The notes: generated from the sequence alone by a model not told the origin. DNA of 7,718 nt from an uncultured Porphyromonas sp. (GCA_946222055.1 CAMIEW010000036.1:1-7718), one strand, 5' to 3'; counted from the stretch's first letter, positions 1 to 7,465 are shown. A program made the numbers and translations.

Positions 1-1261
1 CGTCAAGGATCTGGAGGGTCGGATGACCAAAGTGGAGGGACTGGTAAAGTCCGCCAATGAGAGCATCTCCTCCCTGCAGAAGCTCATCGATGCTCAGAGC
101 AAGAATAAGTCTGTCAGGGACTATCGCAAGCTGGAGGACGGCACGGGGTATGTGCTGGTAATGAGTGACGGCGAGGAGATCGTCGTCCGCTCCGGCAAGA
201 TGCCTCAGATCGGTATGATCGAGGAGGATGGTGTCCTCTACTGGGCGATCGACGGTAAGATCATACACGATGCTAAGGGTAACCCAGTCCCCGCCAAGGG
301 ACCCAAGGGGGATCCCGGCGAGCCGGGTCAACCTGGTGAGCCCGGCAAGCCCGGCGAACCAGGTCAGCCCGGAGAGCCAGGCCAGCCTGGTGAGCCCGGC
401 AAGCCCGGCGAACCAGGTCAGCCCGGTGAACCCGGCAAGCCTGGCGAACCAGGTCAGCCCGGAGAGGACGGAGAGGACGGCACCGATGGTGTGGACGGCA
501 TTACCCCGCAGCTCCGTGTGGATGCAGACGGCTACTGGGAGGTGAGCCTTGACAATGGCACCACCTGGCAGTCTGTCCTTGATGTCAATGGTCAAAAGGT
601 GAAGGCAAGAGCAACCACCTCCGATCTCCAGATCACTGAGGATGATGAGAGCGTGACGATCGTCTACAACGGTAAGACCTTTGTTCTCCCCAAGGCACCT
701 AAGTCTATTCCCGCCACAGGGATTCGACTCACCGAGACCTCTGCAGAGTTGGACGAGGGCGAGACACTTGAGCTCTTCTACAAGCTGGAGCCGAGCGATG
801 CCACGACACAGGGAGTTGTGTGGGCATCGGACAATACCGATGTTGCCACCGTGGACGAGGACGGTATCGTCACTGCAGTCAAGGCCGGCACCGCCAACAT
901 CACCGTATCCGTCAAGGGACAGCCGGAGATCAAGGCAACCTGCACCATTACCGTCAAGAGCAGCGCCATCGCTGTCACCAAGCTTACCCTCTCCGAGAGC
1001 TCCGCTGAGGTCTCCGTCGGCAAGACGCTGACCCTCTCCTGCACCATTGAGCCATCGAATGCGACCAACAAGGAGCTCGTCTGGAGTTCCCTCGACGAGA
1101 CCATCGCCACAGTGGACGCTCAGGGAGTAGTGACCGGTGTCAAGGCCGGCACCGTCACCATCACTGTCGCCTCGAAGTCCGACCCCTCGGTCAAGGCAAC
1201 CTGCACAGTGACTGTCGTAGGCGAGACCTCCATTGACGATGTACCGGTTGTTGGGCTCTAA
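1..1261 (+). CDS. Collagen-like DUF4988/BIG2 surface protein (5' partial)
   Basis: The frame is open to the left edge (first full codon at base 2, reading VKDLEGR before the Met at 23), so that Met is internal and the true start and any signal peptide are outside the window. Residues are counted from that Met. About 1-30 is a heptad-like coiled coil. Residues 40-92 (SDGEEIVV, then YWAIDG and [11 protein letters not shown]) and 160-195 ([20 protein letters not shown]) match the two halves of a DUF4988-type domain common in Bacteroidetes lipoproteins. Between them, 93-158 are 22 uninterrupted Gly-X-Y triplets. Two BIG2 Ig-like domains follow at about 229-312 and 316-399, each with the EPS(D/N)AT and VxWxS signatures, then a short tail ending VPVVGL. 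The likely role is an extended, possibly trimeric cell-surface stalk or adhesin. No catalytic motif is seen and the ligand is unknown. Gene 2 starts 14 bases downstream. Confidence 0.85.
   Translation, partial: VKDLEGRMTKVEGLVKSANESISSLQKLIDAQSKNKSVRDYRKLEDGTGYVLVMSDGEEIVVRSGKMPQIGMIEEDGVLYWAIDGKIIHDAKGNPVPAKGPKGDPGEPGQPGEPGKPGEPGQPGEPGQPGEPGKPGEPGQPGEPGKPGEPGQPGEDGEDGTDGVDGITPQLRVDADGYWEVSLDNGTTWQSVLDVNGQKVKARATTSDLQITEDDESVTIVYNGKTFVLPKAPKSIPATGIRLTETSAELDEGETLELFYKLEPSDATTQGVVWASDNTDVATVDEDGIVTAVKAGTANITVSVKGQPEIKATCTITVKSSAIAVTKLTLSESSAEVSVGKTLTLSCTIEPSNATNKELVWSSLDETIATVDAQGVVTGVKAGTVTITVASKSDPSVKATCTVTVVGETSIDDVPVVGL
299..496 (+). repeat. Collagen-like Gly-X-Y tract encoded by 18/36-bp tandem repeats
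   Basis: The tract encodes 22 consecutive Gly-X-Y triplets, mostly alternating GEP with GQP or GKP, and ends in [12 protein letters not shown]. At DNA level the array is also repetitive: the 41 bases at 332-372 recur exactly at 386-426 (54 bp away), and a near-identical copy of the core begins at 428 (36 bp later). Steps of 54 and 36 bp are multiples of an 18-bp, six-residue unit, so length change by slippage or recombination would keep the frame. Confidence 0.9.
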
Positions 1262-1279
1262 ATGAAAACACTATTATGA
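1262..1279 (+). other. Five-codon mini-ORF linking genes 1 and 2
   Basis: An ATG directly abuts the TAA of gene 1 and opens a five-codon frame (MKTLL). Its TGA overlaps the ATG of gene 2 in an ATGA arrangement. This geometry would allow terminating ribosomes to re-initiate on gene 2. It may equally be chance in a short spacer; nothing shows that it is translated. Confidence 0.3.
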
Positions 1280-3087
1280 GACAAAATATATCCTATATCT
1301 TTACCGCACTACTGCTCCTTGCACTGGCTTCGTGTCAGCAGAGAGCGCAGATGCCGGAGCCGGACAATGCAGATGCCACAGGAGGGTACACTATGTCCCT
1401 CACCGTCGTGGCGCCTGATGCCGACCCATCACTCCGCGCCCACCTGTCGGGCGAGGCAGGAGACCCGGTGCTCAAGGCGACCTTCAAGGAAGATGACGAC
1501 ATTGCTCTCTTCGTCTGGCAAGACGGCAAGCTCTACGACCTCGCCAACGTCGGCTTTGCCGGCGTGGAGGAGGGCGGCAAGCGTGCCACACTCACCTTTG
1601 AGCTCCCTGCGGGCGTCGATGAGACCAAGCCGATCGACCTGATTGCCTACGATGGACCGGCCGACTTTGGGTACAAGAGTGGCACGGAAGTCAAGAGAGA
1701 TCGTATGCTGATCGAGGGTGATAAGATCTTAGTCAGTGCCGAGTCCTATGGACCGATCGCTCTGGACGAATTCTCTGCTCCGGTCATGTTTCATGAGAAG
1801 GGGATTATCCCCTCGGAGACTGAGCGGTTTGTGAAGTTTAAACACTTCGGATGTTACGAGGTGATCTTCTTCACCAACAACTCAGATGCACCCATCAGAC
1901 CACGCGTAGGTCTTTCCCAGAAGGATCGTACCACCAAGTATGGGGGCTGGCGCTCATGGGCACTTAAAATGGAAATGAATATGACGGATTACTCCATGAC
2001 TTATCCGCATATGAACTTTACAACCGGTGAGATCATCTACACTAAAGATGCAAACCCAAGACAGCCATTTGCAATGCTCAAAAATCTAGATCCAGGTGCA
2101 ACCGTAGCAATGGTCACTTGGTACGTGCCCAATGCCAAGGTTACTGTGCCGGATCTGGAGCTTGCTTATCAGGATGGTCACAACTGGGTAGTGTCCGATC
2201 AGAAGATCGCTGCCAAGGACTTCCCGATGGAGATAGGCAAGGCTTATGCAGTCTCCGGCTCATGGGACGGCACCAAGGTGACCATCGGTGAGGTGACGAC
2301 CATCGAGCCGACCTCCATCACACTCGACCAGAGCGAGCTGACGATCAAGGTGGGTAAGACGGCATCCCTCACCCCCACGATCGAGCCGGCGGACGCCACC
2401 AATAAGAATGTCACCTGGAGCTCCACCGATGAGACGGTGGCAACGGTCTCAGACGGAGTAGTAACCGGTGTCAAGCCGGGTACCGCCGAGATTACCGCAA
2501 AGACCGCCAATGGTCTGACTGCAAAGGCTACAGTGACGGTGGAGGAGATCCCCGTGACTAATATCACCCTCCCCACGAAGGAAGCCTCGATGACCATCGG
2601 AGGGACGATGGATCTCAAGCCGATGATCGAGCCGGCAGACGCGACCAACACCCACATCTCCTGGAGCTCCTCTGACTCCAACGTGGCTACAGTGGATGCC
2701 AACGGCCGAGTGACTGCCAAGGGAGCCGGCTCCGCCACCATCACCGGTACTGCCGCCAGTGGTGTCACAGTAACCTTAGTCGTCACCGTCTCTGACGAGG
2801 TGATCGAGGTAACCGCCGTCACCCTCGACAAGACCGAGGCTAAGGTCAAGGTCGGGAAGTCTCTGCAGCTCACGGCCACCATCGAGCCATCCGGTGCGAC
2901 CGACCAGAAGCTGGAGTGGACCTCCTCCGACTCCGACATTGCCATAGTAACGGATGGACGTGTGACCGGTGTCGCCCCCGGCGAAGTAACCATCACCGTC
3001 AAGACGACTAACGGCAAGACAGCCACCTGCACCATCACCGTAGAGAAGACGACGGGCGTACCAGATGTCCCCGGTGTCGAAATTTAA
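1276..3087 (+). CDS. Fimbrillin-like lipoprotein with three C-terminal BIG2 domains
   Basis: A 603-residue predicted lipoprotein. The signal peptide has a short n-region, a Leu/Ala-rich core and lipobox LASC with Cys20. Residues 38 to about 340 form an N-terminal domain shared with the next two genes: a first strand ending at Arg54-Ala55, the motif DDDIALFVWQDGKLYDL (74-90), LPAGVDETKPIDL (110-122), FKHFGCYEV (188-196), LDPGATVAMVTW (271-282) and GKAYAVSGSWDGT (321-333). The strand-Arg-Ala start followed by D-x-I-x-LF resembles the Mfa-like/fimbrillin superfamily; this is recognition by pattern, not by search. Three BIG2 domains follow at about 343-423, 426-506 and 510-590, each with IEP(A/S)xAT and WxSxD. 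The tail ends in VPGVEI. The role is probably adhesion or assembly at the outer membrane. The residues after Cys20 (QQRAQ) are not the acidic export signal typical of surface lipoproteins, so which face it is on remains open. Bases about 1951-2100 are AT-richer than the rest. Confidence 0.85.
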   Translation: MRQNISYIFTALLLLALASCQQRAQMPEPDNADATGGYTMSLTVVAPDADPSLRAHLSGEAGDPVLKATFKEDDDIALFVWQDGKLYDLANVGFAGVEEGGKRATLTFELPAGVDETKPIDLIAYDGPADFGYKSGTEVKRDRMLIEGDKILVSAESYGPIALDEFSAPVMFHEKGIIPSETERFVKFKHFGCYEVIFFTNNSDAPIRPRVGLSQKDRTTKYGGWRSWALKMEMNMTDYSMTYPHMNFTTGEIIYTKDANPRQPFAMLKNLDPGATVAMVTWYVPNAKVTVPDLELAYQDGHNWVVSDQKIAAKDFPMEIGKAYAVSGSWDGTKVTIGEVTTIEPTSITLDQSELTIKVGKTASLTPTIEPADATNKNVTWSSTDETVATVSDGVVTGVKPGTAEITAKTANGLTAKATVTVEEIPVTNITLPTKEASMTIGGTMDLKPMIEPADATNTHISWSSSDSNVATVDANGRVTAKGAGSATITGTAASGVTVTLVVTVSDEVIEVTAVTLDKTEAKVKVGKSLQLTATIEPSGATDQKLEWTSSDSDIAIVTDGRVTGVAPGEVTITVKTTNGKTATCTITVEKTTGVPDVPGVEI

Positions 3088-3103
3088 TCCTCTTCCCATG
3101 ACT

Positions 3104-5542
3104 ATGAATAAAAAGATATATGCAGGTCTACTGACCCTGCTCCCTATTCTATTGGCTCTCACAGGCTGCAAGCAGGAGAGCTTTCGCCCCACAGACGCAG
3201 ACACCACGGATGGGTCCACACTGACGATAAAGGTGAATGCCCCCGGGGAGGACACCTCTCTCCGTGCCGTGATGTCTCAGATGGAGGACTCGAAGGACTT
3301 CCTCGTTCGCTTTAAGGCTGATGACAAAATCCTGCTCTTTGCCTCTCAGGATGGCAAGCTCTTCGAGATCGGAGAGGTTCCCTTCGCCACGCTCTCAGAG
3401 GACGGCAAGGTAGGAACGCTCAGCGTCACCCTACCCGCAGAGATTGACCAAAGCAAGCCGATCGATCTCGTGGGCTACAACGGCATCAACCAGAGCAGTT
3501 TCAAGGGACCCAATATGGTCTACTACGACAAGGATCACTTCGACGAGTCGATCCTCGCCCCGGAGCTGAAGGGTCGGGCGCTCGCACTGATGCCGGCCTC
3601 ATCCTACAATGGATGCCGGATAGAGGACTTCGATGCACCTGTGGTCTTCCGTCTCAGGGGGATCGTCCCTGCCGAGACCGATATGACCAAGGTGGAGGGA
3701 GACTTTGAGCACATCGGAGCCTACGAGGTGGTCGTCCTCGAGAATAGGAGCGACAAGCCCTTCCGCGATCCCGTCACCTTCTCGGAGCCGGGGACACGGA
3801 CGAAGAAAGACTACGTCTACAATGGTGGTTACCGCTCCGGTGTGGGGACCAGGTACCCCTTCATCGACCTGATGACGGGAGAGGTGCTGGAGTTAGCTCA
3901 GTCAAAGCCCTACCAGAGCTTCCTGTCCAGAGCCAAAGCACTGGAACCCGGAGAGACCGGTCTCTACATGACCTGGGTAATGCCTCGACCTGACCTAACA
4001 CAGATCCCTGAGCTGACACTCGCTGCAGGATCCTACTCCTCCACCGTCACCTCAGAGGGATTGATCCCGGCACGCAAGGGGCCGATGAAGAGTGGTATCG
4101 CCTACATCGGCTACGGCTACTGGGATGGCGAGCATATCGTCGCCCTGGATCGGGAGAAGGAGGAGCGCAAGACGCAGTATGTCACCATCACCACGGATAT
4201 CCCGCTGGGCAGTCCCATCACCGTCTCTGCCTACCTGGACTACAGCAGTCGTGATGCGGCCTACGTGGATCTTAATGATAATAACGTCAAGGATCCCGGT
4301 GAAGCGATTACGAAGTCTTTCGGCGCCATGGAGTACACCGTCTCCCAGCCGAGGATCTCCTTCCGCGGTGCCTTCGAGGATCTGCAGCTCTCCAAGCAGC
4401 AGCTGACCGATGTGGAGATCAGCCCCGTCGCCTCGCTCTACGACCTGGATGTACGCAACAATATGCTCTCCGCCGCCGTGATCAATAAGATCATCGATCA
4501 GCTGCCGGACCGCAGTGGCGTAAAGCCCGACGACGTGCACCACCTGCTGCTCCAGATTTCGGGTAATCCCGGTCTCGAGGAAGAGGACGTGGAGATCAAC
4601 CTCCAGAAGGCTCTCGAAAAGGGGTGGAGCGTCGACGTACCGATTGTACGGAGCGACTTGCCACAGAATTATATGGAGCTTTCCGGCGAGCCTCCTTTCA
4701 CTCTGGGCTTCTCTGTGGAGGCTGATCCGGCAGAGCGTGACAAGATCTGGATCGACCTCAATGGCAACGGGACGCTGGACGAGGGGGAGAAGATCGAGAC
4801 CTTCGGCTCCACCGGTGCCAACGTGGTCAAGGCTACCACCAACCAACTCATCATCTACGGACACATCACCTCACTTACAGTCTCGTATGGGCAGGTGAAG
4901 TATTACTGGGGAGGCTCCGACAATGCAAATACTGAGATCAAGCACCTCAACTTCTCCGGTACAGGAATATCAGCGTGCGTCCCAGCATGGTATCCCAAGC
5001 TTGAGACCCTTCTGCTGGCAGACAATCCAATGCTTCTCCTCATCAACACCAAGGATCTGCCGTTCTTATCCAATCCGGCCGGCCTTATGGTCCTCGACCT
5101 GGGTAACTCCGGATCTATCATCCGCCAGATGAATATACCGTACGATGTGCCTCCTTTCAGTCAGATGACCGGTCTCACCTACCTCAATATCCAGGGTTGG
5201 GACTGGACCAGCGAGCAGGTCGACCTGAGCAAGATGACCAAGCTGGAGCGACTGATCGCCTCAGGCAATAAGCTCGAGACGATCGACCTCTCCGGGGCAA
5301 AGAGCTTGAAGTACATTGAGCTCATCGGCAATCAGCTCACCGCCGAGACCATCGACAAGCTGCTGAGCGACCTGCCCGATCGCACCGGCAAGTCTCCCGG
5401 TCAGCTCTTCATCGCAGACAACCCCGGCTCAGGCTCAGGTAAGTACTCCATCGCACGGAGCAAGAACTGGAGAGTCGATGCCCGTAACAGCATCAGCAAC
5501 CACCCTGCCCGCAGACCCAATATGGAGGGCGAAGACTGGTAA
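3104..5542 (+). CDS. Fimbrillin-like lipoprotein with two calcium-loop/LRR modules
   Basis: An 812-residue predicted lipoprotein from ATG 3104. That start gives a compact MNKK n-region, lipobox LTGC (Cys22) and an ACTATG context also seen at gene 4. ATG 3098 is possible; ATG 3065 would overlap gene 2 and add an atypical 13-residue leader. Residues 38 to about 350 repeat the N-terminal domain of gene 2: SLRA (R54), DDKILLFASQDGKLFEI, KPIDLVGY, FEHIGAYEVVVLENRSDKP, LEPGETGLYMTW, then YWDGEHI. Two related C-terminal modules follow. Module A (about 358-513) has the loop DLNDNNVKDPGE (389-400) and a cap with NxLSAAVINKIIDQLPDRSG, NPG and KGWSVDV. Module B (about 526-792) has the loop DLNGNGTLDEGE (551-562), several irregular LRRs (about 612-745) and a matching cap. 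Both loops place D, N, N, D and E at EF-hand positions 1, 3, 5, 9 and 12, so Ca2+ binding is inferred. The LRR part recalls P. gingivalis InlJ-type (internalin-like) proteins. It is probably an adhesin; no enzyme motif is visible. Confidence 0.85.
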   Translation: MNKKIYAGLLTLLPILLALTGCKQESFRPTDADTTDGSTLTIKVNAPGEDTSLRAVMSQMEDSKDFLVRFKADDKILLFASQDGKLFEIGEVPFATLSEDGKVGTLSVTLPAEIDQSKPIDLVGYNGINQSSFKGPNMVYYDKDHFDESILAPELKGRALALMPASSYNGCRIEDFDAPVVFRLRGIVPAETDMTKVEGDFEHIGAYEVVVLENRSDKPFRDPVTFSEPGTRTKKDYVYNGGYRSGVGTRYPFIDLMTGEVLELAQSKPYQSFLSRAKALEPGETGLYMTWVMPRPDLTQIPELTLAAGSYSSTVTSEGLIPARKGPMKSGIAYIGYGYWDGEHIVALDREKEERKTQYVTITTDIPLGSPITVSAYLDYSSRDAAYVDLNDNNVKDPGEAITKSFGAMEYTVSQPRISFRGAFEDLQLSKQQLTDVEISPVASLYDLDVRNNMLSAAVINKIIDQLPDRSGVKPDDVHHLLLQISGNPGLEEEDVEINLQKALEKGWSVDVPIVRSDLPQNYMELSGEPPFTLGFSVEADPAERDKIWIDLNGNGTLDEGEKIETFGSTGANVVKATTNQLIIYGHITSLTVSYGQVKYYWGGSDNANTEIKHLNFSGTGISACVPAWYPKLETLLLADNPMLLLINTKDLPFLSNPAGLMVLDLGNSGSIIRQMNIPYDVPPFSQMTGLTYLNIQGWDWTSEQVDLSKMTKLERLIASGNKLETIDLSGAKSLKYIELIGNQLTAETIDKLLSDLPDRTGKSPGQLFIADNPGSGSGKYSIARSKNWRVDARNSISNHPARRPNMEGEDW

Positions 5543-5587
5543 TGATCCGGTGAGTCCTAATCCTCACAACGAACAATGTACACAACT

Positions 5588-7351
5588 ATGATAAATAGAA
5601 AAGCAAGCCTCTCCCTGCTGCTGTCGCTCATCATCCTAGCGCTGTCAGCCTGCTCGGACAGGTCGATCAATACCCCGGAGGAGACCCCCGCAAGTGATGG
5701 TCAGACCTACACCCTGCGCATCACTGCCGGTCCCTCATCGGAGACCCGATCCATCATCAAGGATCGCAATAGCAAGGGCATCCTTCTCGAGTGGAATGAG
5801 GGGATGTTTGACCTCAATATCGCCTTCGTCCAGGAGGGCAAGGTAAGACTCCAGCGCGGAGTAGAGGTACTTGAGACGAAGGGCGAGTACTGCACCTTCG
5901 AGGTAACCCTGCCTAAGGGGATCGATGCGGATAAGAAGTTTGACCTCTACGGCATCGTGGCTCAGGACATACTCCTCAAGAATAACCGACTCATGGTCGG
6001 CGTGGGAGCGAGACCGCTCTACGAGCTGACCAAGTACTCCAATAATAAGGACGGTTACGTGCCGGTCTACTTCTGTACCAAGGAGGTCTCCGTATTTGAT
6101 GAGGAGATCAAAGCAGAATTTGTCCACCTCGGCTCCCTTGCCGTCGTGACGCTCAAGAACACCTCCGACAAGCCCTGGCGTCTCGCAGGGATGGCAGTCC
6201 GTCCGACGGACGGGGGCACTGAGTTTTACCACAAGGGCTCACTGCCCTTCGTGGGCAATGCCGAGATCCCCTACCTCAATATCATGAACCTTAAGGAGGC
6301 TCCCGTCGACTACATGACTGCGGTCACCTACCCCGATGTGACGATCGCACCGGGAGAGACACAGCACCTCGGATTCTGGTTCCGTGCCAATACGGAGAGC
6401 ACTCCCGAAGTAAGCCTCGTGGCTTACGATGCGGAGAGGCGTAAGGGGATCACCTCCACCAATACCCGTCCCGCGCGCCCGGGTGCCATGCAGCCGGGGA
6501 AGGCGTACAACCTCTACGCCGAGTGGAGCGGTACGGAGCTTAAGCTTGTCGATTCCTTCGACAAGGAGTTGCCGACCGATCTGCCAACGATCAAGTTCAC
6601 TCTCAATTCCGTTCCTGCCGAGGGCATTTACCTCTCCATCAGTCCGAGCAATCAGGAGGCTGAGAGTACCGCGTGGATTGATCTCAATGCCAACGGCACC
6701 TTTGATCCCGGAGAGGCGATCACAGAGTTCCAGAAGGATCTCCGCAATGATAACATGACCCTCTATAAGCCAATGGAGACCACACTCACGATCCATGGAG
6801 ACATCAGCGGCTTTGCCGTCTCCGGTGTGTCCAATGAGAAGCGGGAGATGGTGTATTGGCTCACCTCCCTCGAGGTCAGCAACAACAGCCCGCTCGAGAA
6901 CTTAGTGGTCTACAATGGTCAGATCACGTCCGTCGATCTGTCCGGTCTGACGAGACTGAAAGAGCTGGAGTGGGTCGCCAATGAGACAGAGACTTTTACC
7001 CTACCCACCGACGGCAAGACCCTGCAGTCTGTGATCGTCTCCGGCAATCCTGATCTCAAGACGATCGACATCAGTACGATACCCAATACGATAATGCTCT
7101 TCTTAGAGGAGAATGGTCTCACCTCCATCACTTGTCCCACCTCATTCACAAACCTCTGGATAGGTAGCTTGAATGGCAACAAGCTCGATAAGCTCGCACT
7201 TGAGTCCTTTATGGTACATCTCAATAAAGCAGGAGAGAAATACTATAACTGGATGTACTCCCTTGACATCTCTAATAATCCCGGCTCTGCAGATGCGGAC
7301 ACCTCCGCAGCTGCTGCCAAGGGCTGGATGGTGATTAATACCACAGAGTAA
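5588..7351 (+). CDS. Fimbrillin-like lipoprotein with one calcium-loop/LRR module
   Basis: A 587-residue predicted lipoprotein when started at ATG 5588 (MINRK). ATG 5576 would add four residues and cannot be excluded. The inner start gives an ACTATG context and short n-region like gene 3, and puts the conserved Arg at residue 54 as in genes 2 and 3. The lipobox is LSAC (Cys22). The N-terminal domain (about 40-325) is the most divergent of the three but keeps the strand ending in ETR-S, TLPKGIDADKKFDLYG, FVHLGSLAVVTLKNTSDKP, IAPGETQHLGFWF and GKAYNLYAEWSGT. The C-terminal module starts near 333: loop DLNANGTFDPGE (365-376) with EF-hand-like ligand spacing, then TLTIHGDISGFAVSG, irregular LRRs (about 425-530) and a terminal cap with NxLDKLALESFMVHL, NNPGS and AAAKGWMVI. 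It corresponds to module B of gene 3. It is the last gene before the terminator. The function is unproven; adhesion or ligand binding is likely. Confidence 0.85.
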   Translation: MINRKASLSLLLSLIILALSACSDRSINTPEETPASDGQTYTLRITAGPSSETRSIIKDRNSKGILLEWNEGMFDLNIAFVQEGKVRLQRGVEVLETKGEYCTFEVTLPKGIDADKKFDLYGIVAQDILLKNNRLMVGVGARPLYELTKYSNNKDGYVPVYFCTKEVSVFDEEIKAEFVHLGSLAVVTLKNTSDKPWRLAGMAVRPTDGGTEFYHKGSLPFVGNAEIPYLNIMNLKEAPVDYMTAVTYPDVTIAPGETQHLGFWFRANTESTPEVSLVAYDAERRKGITSTNTRPARPGAMQPGKAYNLYAEWSGTELKLVDSFDKELPTDLPTIKFTLNSVPAEGIYLSISPSNQEAESTAWIDLNANGTFDPGEAITEFQKDLRNDNMTLYKPMETTLTIHGDISGFAVSGVSNEKREMVYWLTSLEVSNNSPLENLVVYNGQITSVDLSGLTRLKELEWVANETETFTLPTDGKTLQSVIVSGNPDLKTIDISTIPNTIMLFLEENGLTSITCPTSFTNLWIGSLNGNKLDKLALESFMVHLNKAGEKYYNWMYSLDISNNPGSADADTSAAAAKGWMVINTTE

Positions 7352-7373
7352 TCCACCCGATATCTGATACCAT

Positions 7374-7416
7374 GAGGAGGCATCGACCACAGCGGTCGGT
7401 GCCTCCTCTTTTTTTT
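7374..7416 (+). terminator. Rho-independent terminator of the four-gene operon
   Basis: A 15-bp stem (arms 7374-7388 and 7394-7408, one G-U wobble, no bulge) closes a five-base loop (ACAGC) and is followed by eight T (7409-7416). It lies 22 bases after the stop of gene 4. The T tract is only on the + strand side, so it should terminate operon transcription but is not clearly bidirectional. No comparable hairpin lies between the four genes, which supports a single transcript. Confidence 0.92.
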
Positions 7417-7465
7417 GCGCTCCCTCCACACGAGACAGAGACATCGCCCCGAGGTAATGCCCGCT

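Noticed and set aside
228..545. Ser/Pro-rich frame overlapping the collagen tract on the + strand
   Set aside because: It is an alternate-frame reading of the same DNA repeat. It is repetitive only because the repeat unit is a multiple of three, and has no independent support.
2244..3038. 264-codon open frame on the - strand opposite the BIG2 region of gene 2
   Set aside because: It is antisense to a well-supported gene with repeated domains. Its Val/Ser/Thr-rich low-complexity product mirrors the BIG2 repeats and has no start context or recognisable motif.
1200..3087. Type IX secretion C-terminal sorting domain on genes 1 and 2
   Set aside because: The sequence after the last BIG2 domain is only about 12 residues, far shorter than the 70-80 residue sorting domain. 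Gene 2 also has a lipoprotein signal instead.
3065..3103. Upstream ATG that would extend gene 3 by 13 residues and overlap gene 2
   Set aside because: The extension SPVSKFNPLP before the charged n-region is atypical for a lipoprotein signal. ATG 3104 gives a normal signal peptide and a start context like gene 4.
4052..4864. 270-codon open frame on the - strand opposite gene 3
   Set aside because: It follows from codon bias on the sense strand. It lies inside the calcium-loop/LRR coding region, which has clear protein-level repeats and a matching paralogue in gene 4.
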